Assembly (NCBI RefSeq): GCF_009933255.1
Contig: NZ_MAEI01000044.1
Location: 1-12,918, forward strand
Direction: 5' to 3'
DNA length: 12,918 bases
Source of the DNA: Enterococcus diestrammenae
Lineage (GTDB): Bacteria > Bacillota > Bacilli > Lactobacillales > Enterococcaceae
Positions 8,875-12,918 of this stretch are shown piece after piece. How positions within the stretch are numbered: the first letter of the stretch is position 1; each line of letters starts with the position of its first letter. The translations under genes and the position numbers were made by a program. The notes beneath the pieces are model-generated. The model was given only the letters and a program-made list of their open reading frames with translations, was not told the origin of the DNA and did not search any database.

Positions 8875-9476
8875 TTAGAATATATAAAAAACGTTGTCCG
8901 GAAACACATGTAACAAATGAAGATTTTAATGAGATAGATAAGACCAGTATTCCAGATATGGACTTATTAGTACAAGGATTTCCTTGTCAGGACTACTCCG
9001 TTGCTTCATCAGGAGCTAAAGGAATAGAAGGTAAAAAAGGAGTGCTAAGGTACTTGCTTTAAGAACAATAATCAAGCCGAATATTGAAGATGATTCATTG
9101 TATTTATCACAGAAACAAAAAAAGAAGTTTGCTGAGATACAGGCGGATTTTCGAGAGATAAAAATATCTAAAACGGGGCATCCTTATAAATGTGGAGTGG
9201 GAGCAATCACCTATCCAGACAGTTTGGACGAACCAGCAAGAACAATGATTACGAGTGAGCACACAATTTCTAAAATGAGTCATGTTGTTAAAGATTCGGG
9301 GAACAATAAAAAAAGATTAATCTCTCCTGAAGAAGCAGAATTATTTAATATGTTCCAGGAGAGATGGAAAAAAAACAGAGTGTATCACTAATACAAATCG
9401 ATATTTTACGATGGGAAATGCGTTAGTTGTAGGACTTGTAACAGAAATTGGTAAAGAGATAGTAGAAACTATTTAA
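8844..9476 (+). pseudogene. DNA (cytosine-5) methyltransferase remnant in three frames
   Basis: Piece 1 (about 8865-9059) contains FAVRIYKKRCPETH and the catalytic motif IV GFPCQDYSVA (PCQ at 8982-8990), then hits a stop soon after GKKGVL. Piece 2 (about 9050-9391), in another frame, has the late motifs: SLDEPARTMITSEHTISK and the SHVVKD...RLISPEEAE region. Piece 3 (about 9381-9476), shifted again, carries the motif X end RYFTMGNALVVGLVTEIG. The N-terminal SAM-binding FxGxG motif, the ENV motif and much of the target-recognition part are missing, because the segment between GVL and piece 2 has been deleted. The usual length is over 300 residues; only about 200 can be recovered. It cannot be active. 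It is probably the residue of a restriction-modification system; no restriction enzyme is seen next to it. Confidence 0.85.
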
Positions 9477-9919
9477 GTTGGAATCAAATGATGTAGAGTA
9501 GGATAACTAAAAGTTTTTAGATAAAAATATTTAATTGTTGAATGCTGTGAAATTGGTTGATAGAATTGAATCGGCTCGCAGGTAATTGACACCATTGCTT
9601 TCAAATAATTTGAAAGTCAATAAAATTTTTCTTGTTTCAATCTCTTTAAATCATTGCTATTAAAGCATTATGAAGCTGTTTGAAAAAACGATTGGGCTAA
9701 CCAGGTCTTAAGAAAGCTCGTAAAGCTTCATAGTTTTTTAGTATTAATATTTGCTTTATACCAATAAGACATTTCACATCTAAGTTTGTGAAGCATATTC
9801 TTATTGTTGATACCTTTGTTGATCCTATTTTGATTCGTAGCTTTTAGTGACAATTTGTGGTAGTCAATCACCTTGACAGGCACAATGATCACGTTTGTGG
9901 CGTATGAATGGACTAATAG
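9477..9919. other. Non-coding stretch with inverted repeats
   Basis: No gene with a start, ribosome binding site and plausible protein was found on either strand. Two structures stand out. CTTTCAAATAATTTGAAAG (9598-9616) is a perfect dyad. TATGAAGCT (9669-9677) pairs with AGCTTCATA (9724-9732), which is followed by GTTTTTTAG and could end a transcript. The minus strand is open without stops for about 77 codons (about 9960 to 9728) but has no ATG and no ribosome binding site. Probably decayed DNA. Confidence 0.5.
9598..9616. repeat. 19-base perfect dyad, operator-like
   Basis: CTTTCAAATAATTTGAAAG reads the same on both strands around its central base. Its core TCAAA...TTTGA resembles the dyad at 11870-11881 in the promoter of the cysteine peptide. 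No gene start is close by, so it may be the relic of a lost promoter. AT-rich palindromes arise easily by chance. Confidence 0.35.
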
Positions 9920-9920
9920 A

Positions 9921-9948
9921 TTCCATGATTTGGAATTATTGATATAAT
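9921..9948 (+). promoter_or_regulatory. Candidate promoter of the 326-residue gene
   Basis: A perfect -10 box TATAAT (9943-9948) stands 16 bases after a weak -35 TTCCAT (9921-9926). Transcription would start near 9955. The ten-base palindrome CAAACGTTTG (9968-9977) then lies just inside the leader, where a repressor could bind. The gene's GTG start is at 10011. Confidence 0.45.
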
Positions 9949-10010
9949 AAGGGAAAATTTAACAAAGCAAACGTTTGTTATTGATGATATGTATAGGGGC
10001 GTGAAAAGAA

Positions 10011-10991
10011 GTGTCTAAAAAAGCAAAGAAGAGTAACAATCCTTTCTTCAATCTAGCTTCTGAGCAGTTTGAAGAACTCAATGATGAATTTTACAAGAAT
10101 TACAACAAAGATTATTATTCAATAAAATTAGATTCTTTACTCAAAATGATTGAGTCCTCGGAATCTTACTGTAAAGGGTCAAATATGAAAGTAGGCATTT
10201 TAGAATATGAAAGATCTTTTGAAGAAGAAGAAATTTTAAAATATGCAAAAACAGAATTGGCGGTAACAGTTTTCCATTGTTTGGAATCTTTTTTACGTTT
10301 GTACATGGCACATTGCTCTATGAGAGGATGTCCTTGGTTAGATTTAGCGGACATGACCTTAACAAAATATAATAACAACATACAGAAATTGAAAAAGCAA
10401 GTCTATAATATTTTTAATTTATCTGACTTTACCGATGATGAAATTATTACTGCTGTATTTTATGGAAGTAAGAGTGTCCCAGCGGAGATTATTGATAAGA
10501 CAAATTTGACTGAAAAAGAAATAGTAGAGCGTTTTAAAAGGTATATTCAATTTGCGGTAACATATCTGGATAACAGACAGGATTATAACTCTTACAAGCA
10601 TGGGCTACAAATAACGCAAAAAGAAAATGGGTTCTCTTATGGTGGTACAAGAGGAACGAATGAAATTTTATCAGTACATGGTGATTCATTAACATATTTA
10701 CAAGTAAAAAAAGATGACAAGAATAATAAAAGATGGGTTAAAACTACTAAATGGATTGATTACAAACAACAGGCAACACTTATATTCTTTTTTAATCTAT
10801 TAATTGCTGATGTTATTGATATTTGGTCACCTGATAGGGAAAAGTATCTCAAAACTTTCCCAATTGTTGTAACCATTGAAGAGCTTCTAGAAAATCGTGA
10901 AAACTACGTCGGTGGAAAAATAGGCCGAGAAATAGAGGGGTTCCAAGTTACAGAAATGTCAAGGGGACTTCTTTATTATGAAAATGATTAG
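10011..10991 (+). CDS. Protein of unknown function, possibly HEPN-like
   Basis: An intact 326-residue protein that I cannot place in a named family. It appears soluble and mostly helical, with no signal peptide or clear membrane span. The N-terminal 10 residues are lysine-rich, followed by an acidic segment. A helical core begins around 78-105 (AVTVFHCLESFLRLYMAHC), and residues 188-199 read NRQDYNSYKHGL. A polar residue and a histidine in such a helix resemble the RX4-6H active site of HEPN ribonucleases, many of which act in phage defence or toxin systems, but the resemblance is loose. The start is a GTG; the only upstream purine stretch is AAAAGAA, with AGGGG 12 bases farther away, so initiation may be weak. 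It has its own promoter and no co-transcribed partner, lying among broken genes of an accessory region. Confidence 0.75.
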   Translation: MSKKAKKSNNPFFNLASEQFEELNDEFYKNYNKDYYSIKLDSLLKMIESSESYCKGSNMKVGILEYERSFEEEEILKYAKTELAVTVFHCLESFLRLYMAHCSMRGCPWLDLADMTLTKYNNNIQKLKKQVYNIFNLSDFTDDEIITAVFYGSKSVPAEIIDKTNLTEKEIVERFKRYIQFAVTYLDNRQDYNSYKHGLQITQKENGFSYGGTRGTNEILSVHGDSLTYLQVKKDDKNNKRWVKTTKWIDYKQQATLIFFFNLLIADVIDIWSPDREKYLKTFPIVVTIEELLENRENYVGGKIGREIEGFQVTEMSRGLLYYEND

Positions 10992-11360
10992 TTCAGTTAA
11001 AGGAATGCTATTCTGTGATACTTAATCTGATCGAAAAGTCATCAATTTCAAAGTTAGCAAATTGTACATGACAAAATCGTTTCAATTCGCATGGTTTTCT
11101 CGTTAAATCGATATTATGGATTGAATATTATTTGAAAACAGTTGAAATTTTACAGTGCAAGTTAGGTAATACTCTTTGATATTAATGGCTTTTAAAGCGT
11201 ATATAAAATCTGAGTAAATGAATCAGGTTTTACAAAAACGGATAAAACATCTTAACTCATATGAAAAGTATAATATACTGGCGAGTATTTTTTGACCATA
11301 CTTTTGACCTTCTCAATCAAAATTCACTGGATTGTATTAGATTTTGCAATTTGTCAATAA
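10992..11360. other. Non-coding stretch, no gene seen
   Basis: Both strands are closed by frequent stops. A T-rich area has no convincing terminator for the gene that ends at 10991. Near its right end are a -10-like dyad (11267-11279) and a tandem pair of TTTTGACC boxes (11290-11309), listed separately; they may be the old control region of the broken frame that follows. Confidence 0.5.
11267..11309 (+). promoter_or_regulatory. TATAAT dyad followed by two tandem TTTTGACC boxes
   Basis: AGTATAATATACT (11267-11279) is a perfect odd-centred palindrome that contains TATAAT. Eleven bases later the octamer TTTTGACC occurs twice, at 11290-11297 and 11302-11309, with a 12-base repeat period close to one helical turn. 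Direct repeats at helical spacing are typical of response-regulator or activator sites. No intact gene follows closely, so the function is unproven. Confidence 0.35.
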
Positions 11361-11739
11361 TCCATATCTAAGCTGTTTTCTGACTATCAGGTAGCACCAG
11401 AAATCAATCCAGCTCTCAATAAACTATGGTGAAAAAGAAAAAGTTGTTTATCTAGTTAAAGAAGCAATACAGAGTTTTGACTTAAACCATAATCTGAAAT
11501 TTAATGATGAGTATCTTATAGGAAAATTGATTAATATTCTTGATTCAAATGGTGATACAGCAATGTTTATTTCTTCCTTATCTTTATTATTTACTGATAA
11601 AACTTTTTCTACTCAATGGGGTGGGGAGGAGTTGGTGGAGATATTTCAATCAATCCGGCCGGCATTAATCAGGTTGTATCGTGATAAAACCCCGGATGAG
11701 CTGAGTAGTTGGTTTGAAAATAACAATTTTTCTCGTTAA
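11361..11739 (+). pseudogene. C-terminal fragment of an unrecognised protein, frameshifted
   Basis: The first part (11361-11432) reads ...SDYQVAPEINPALNKLW and stops. Shifting by one base near 11424 continues it as YGEKEKVVYLVKEAIQSF... to the stop at 11739. The later part is open from 11395 but has no ATG, GTG or TTG with a ribosome binding site; the TTG at 11527 lies inside the sequence. I read the whole as about 125 residues from the C-terminal end of a larger, probably helical and soluble protein, with a broken frame. The family is not recognised. It ends 229 bases before the cysteine-peptide gene. Confidence 0.5.
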
Positions 11740-11865
11740 CTATCAATTTTTTTAATATTAGATATTGAACATTAATAAATAGGTTTACATTTTGGAGATA
11801 AGTTATAGGGTTTTAAGAAAAAAATGCTATTTAGGGCTGTTAAGTTGTAAAATGGGGAAAAAACA

Positions 11866-11894
11866 TTTTTCAAAATTTTGATAAATTATATAAT
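11866..11894 (+). promoter_or_regulatory. Promoter of the CXXX-peptide gene with overlapping dyad
   Basis: A perfect -10 TATAAT (11889-11894) has a 17-base spacer to a poor -35 TTTTTC (11866-11871). The perfect palindrome TCAAAATTTTGA (11870-11881) overlaps the end of the -35 box and enters the spacer. A good -10 with a poor -35 and a dyad suggests control by an activator or repressor, as is common for bacteriocin genes. The leader would be about 65 bases long. Confidence 0.55.
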
Positions 11895-11898
11895 CTCC

Positions 11899-11919
11899 TT
11901 GGAAGTATCGATACTCCAA
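11899..11919 (+). promoter_or_regulatory. Dyad at the predicted transcription start of the peptide gene
   Basis: AGTATCGATACT (11904-11915) is a perfect 12-base palindrome flanked by TTGG and CCAA, giving a 21-base near-perfect dyad with one extra A. It begins about five bases after the -10 box, covering the expected transcription start, which is a typical repressor site. In RNA it could also fold as a 5' stabilising hairpin. Confidence 0.5.
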
Positions 11920-11968
11920 AGTAAACTAGTTGCTATTGGAAAGTCAATATTTTGAAAGGAGGGGCATT

Positions 11969-12097
11969 ATGTCTGTGTTATTCTGTCAAGTTAAGTGTGT
12001 TGCAACCTGTGCAGTTGCATGTGCAGCAGATACGGTTTCACCAATTGCCGATGTTTTAGGATTTGCTGCGGGTGAAGGACGATTTATGAATGGCTAA
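11969..12097 (+). CDS. CXXX-repeat RiPP precursor peptide (sactipeptide/ranthipeptide-like)
   Basis: A 42-residue peptide preceded by an unusually strong ribosome binding site (AAAGGAGGGG, 11955-11964, five bases before the ATG). Its only cysteines, C6, C10, C14 and C18, are spaced exactly four residues apart (FCQVKCVATCAVAC). The rest is small and hydrophobic, ending AADTVSPIADVLGFAAGEGR then FMNG. In thuricin CD, thurincin H and related sactipeptides, regularly spaced N-terminal cysteines are crosslinked to alpha-carbons of a C-terminal half, giving a hairpin; T22, V23, S24, A27, V29 and nearby residues could be acceptors here. The leader would be only about five residues, unusually short. 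It is followed by a hairpin and a radical SAM maturase gene, which strongly supports the call. The exact linkage and any antimicrobial activity are inferred, not shown. Confidence 0.85.
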   Translation: MSVLFCQVKCVATCAVACAADTVSPIADVLGFAAGEGRFMNG

Positions 12098-12102
12098 ATA
12101 AT

Positions 12103-12138
12103 AAATCATGAGTCAATTTTAATTGGCTCATGATTTTT
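12103..12138 (+). terminator. Hairpin between precursor and maturase (partial terminator)
   Basis: AAATCATGAGTCAATT (12103-12118) pairs with AATTGGCTCATGATTT (12121-12136) with a single T-G wobble; the right arm ends in a run of five T. It begins six bases after the precursor stop and ends 15 bases before the maturase start. Such hairpins let most transcripts end after the peptide gene while some read on into the enzyme, giving much more peptide than enzyme. Confidence 0.8.
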
Positions 12139-12153
12139 AAAATAGGAGAAAAT

Positions 12154-12750
12154 ATGAAAATAAAAACTAAACCATTAATCTTTAAAACACTAAACTCGTT
12201 ATATTGTTATGATGATTCAACGAAAAATGTATTTCCGATTAATGAAATTGAAAAAGATTTTATTGAACACATTCAACCAAATCAAGAATTTACAGCTGAT
12301 AATCCAAATTTAAGTGCGATTACTAATAAAATAGAACGATTAGGACTATTTCAGAAAAATCTGATTTCTGAAATTCCAATTGAAGATGAACTTAGAAATT
12401 ACAAATTGAAAAATGGAATCACTCATTTGTGTTTAATATTGACTGAAGCATGTGATTTTAGGTGTAAATATTGTATTTATTCTGATAACTATTTTTATAC
12501 CAATAGTTATTCATCAAAGAAAATGTCTTTTGATGTTGCGAAAAGAGCAATTGATTTTTATGTAAATATCAATATGAAGGCTATACGCTATAACCCAAAT
12601 AAAAGATTTACGATTGGCTTTTATGGTGGAGAGCCAACATTGTGTCATTTAACAATTATGAAAATAGTTGAGTATATTAAAGTAGAGTGTCCATTTATAT
12701 GGGATAATATAACATTGGATTTGAGTCAATACCTCGGACACGATTTGTGA
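12154..12750 (+). pseudogene. Truncated radical SAM peptide maturase (CXXX-peptide type)
   Basis: The ATG at 12154 is chosen because AGGAG lies six bases upstream; an ATG at 12130 in the same frame lies inside the terminator hairpin. Residues 1-85 form an N-terminal domain that may bind the leader. The radical SAM core starts with LTEACDFRCKYCIYS, with ligands C100, C104 and C107, and the SAM-binding GGEP at 158-161. The CKYCIYS context is typical of maturases for cysteine-rich and CXXX-repeat peptides. Relatives are usually over 400 residues with C-terminal SPASM or twitch cysteines. Here the native sequence stops near residue 190 (about 12725); the last eight codons (SQYLGHDL) come from foreign DNA and end in TGA. 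More than half of the barrel and all auxiliary cluster ligands are gone, so it should be inactive. It directly follows the precursor gene. Confidence 0.88.
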
Positions 12751-12877
12751 GAATTTTTTCGAGATTCCAGCGGGTGAGTATCTCATCGTTTCGCCCAGCC
12801 GTCAAACCAAAACCGTTAGACCGCTGATCGAAGCGATGAAGTTGAAGCCCTGTGGAAATCTCGCCAAAAAAATGTAG
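12725..12877 (+). pseudogene. C-terminal fragment of an unidentified protein in GC-richer DNA
   Basis: From the breakpoint on, base composition rises clearly and a different frame is open, reading ...CENFFEIPAGEYLIVSPSRQ and ending LAKKM at 12877. It has no start codon or ribosome binding site and is preceded by an in-frame TGA at 12722-12724. The amino-acid pattern looks like real coding sequence rather than chance. I take it as the tail of a host or neighbouring-element gene left after a deletion or insertion joined it to the maturase. The family is not recognised. The last 41 bases of the window show nothing I can name. Confidence 0.45.
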
Positions 12878-12918
12878 GTGGTAGCTAGAAACTAAGCTTG
12901 CAATGCCAACTCCTCCAT

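Noticed and set aside
9728..9960. Minus-strand stretch open for about 77 codons (contains MLHKLRCEMSYWYKANIN)
   Set aside because: No ATG early in the frame, no ribosome binding site before the GTG at 9892, no recognised motif. It may be decayed coding DNA but cannot be supported as a gene.
12130..12132. ATG at 12130 as start of the truncated maturase
   Set aside because: It lies within the terminator hairpin and lacks a ribosome binding site; the ATG at 12154 has AGGAG at proper distance.
1..12918. CRISPR array, tRNA, rRNA or complete insertion sequence
   Set aside because: No regularly spaced repeats, no cloverleaf or rRNA-like sequence, and no transposase frame with terminal repeats could be seen.
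12728..12918. End of an insertion sequence at the right-hand breakpoint
   Set aside because: The GC jump suggests a junction, but no terminal inverted repeat, target duplication or transposase motif is visible, so an insertion sequence cannot be claimed.

Overview
The window looks like accessory DNA from a low-GC Gram-positive bacterium, most likely a Streptococcus or close relative. The reasons are strong AT bias, Shine-Dalgarno sites of the AGGAGG type, a degenerate cell-wall sorting tail (hydrophobic helix plus KRKK) and typical Firmicutes peptide-bacteriocin genes. The genus is an inference; no rRNA, tRNA or housekeeping gene is present to fix it. Intact genes, broken genes and junctions alternate, as in a defence/bacteriocin island that has been rearranged repeatedly.

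Left region (about 1-5875, + strand): one compact operon with the layout of a RiPP (ribosomally made, modified peptide) locus. It holds a CPBP-type membrane protease/immunity protein, a small four-helix membrane protein, a radical SAM enzyme with an N-terminal PqqD-like recognition domain and a textbook seven-cysteine SPASM domain, a fused permease-ATPase exporter without a C39 peptidase domain, and an ABC ATPase plus ABC-2 permease pair of the self-immunity type. No precursor peptide is visible in front of it; a 13-bp hairpin at 132-173 suggests that one may end just left of the window.

Middle region (about 5970-9476): a terminator separates the operon from a convergent gene for a TrlF-type PHP-domain/SMC-like ATPase. 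That gene is whole except for one frameshift in a run of eight A residues. Next comes a scar: the C-terminal sorting tail of a surface protein (- strand) abuts a DNA cytosine-5 methyltransferase that survives only as pieces in three frames.

Right region (9477-12918): about 530 bases without a convincing gene, then an intact 326-residue protein of unknown function with an N-x-Y-K-H-G motif (possibly HEPN-like), then more non-coding DNA and a frameshifted C-terminal fragment. The most striking element follows: a 42-residue peptide gene (11969-12097) with four cysteines spaced exactly four residues apart, a very strong ribosome binding site, its own promoter with two dyads, a hairpin right after its stop, and then a radical SAM maturase of the CXXX-peptide type. 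That maturase is cut off after its iron-sulfur and GGEP motifs, where the sequence jumps to GC-richer DNA carrying the C-terminal end of an unrelated reading frame.

How the parts may work together (inference): the right-hand peptide is a sactipeptide/ranthipeptide-like precursor whose own maturase has been destroyed, while the left-hand operon is a complete modification, export and immunity system with no visible substrate. They may be remnants of two separate RiPP systems, or the left machinery may serve the orphan peptide.
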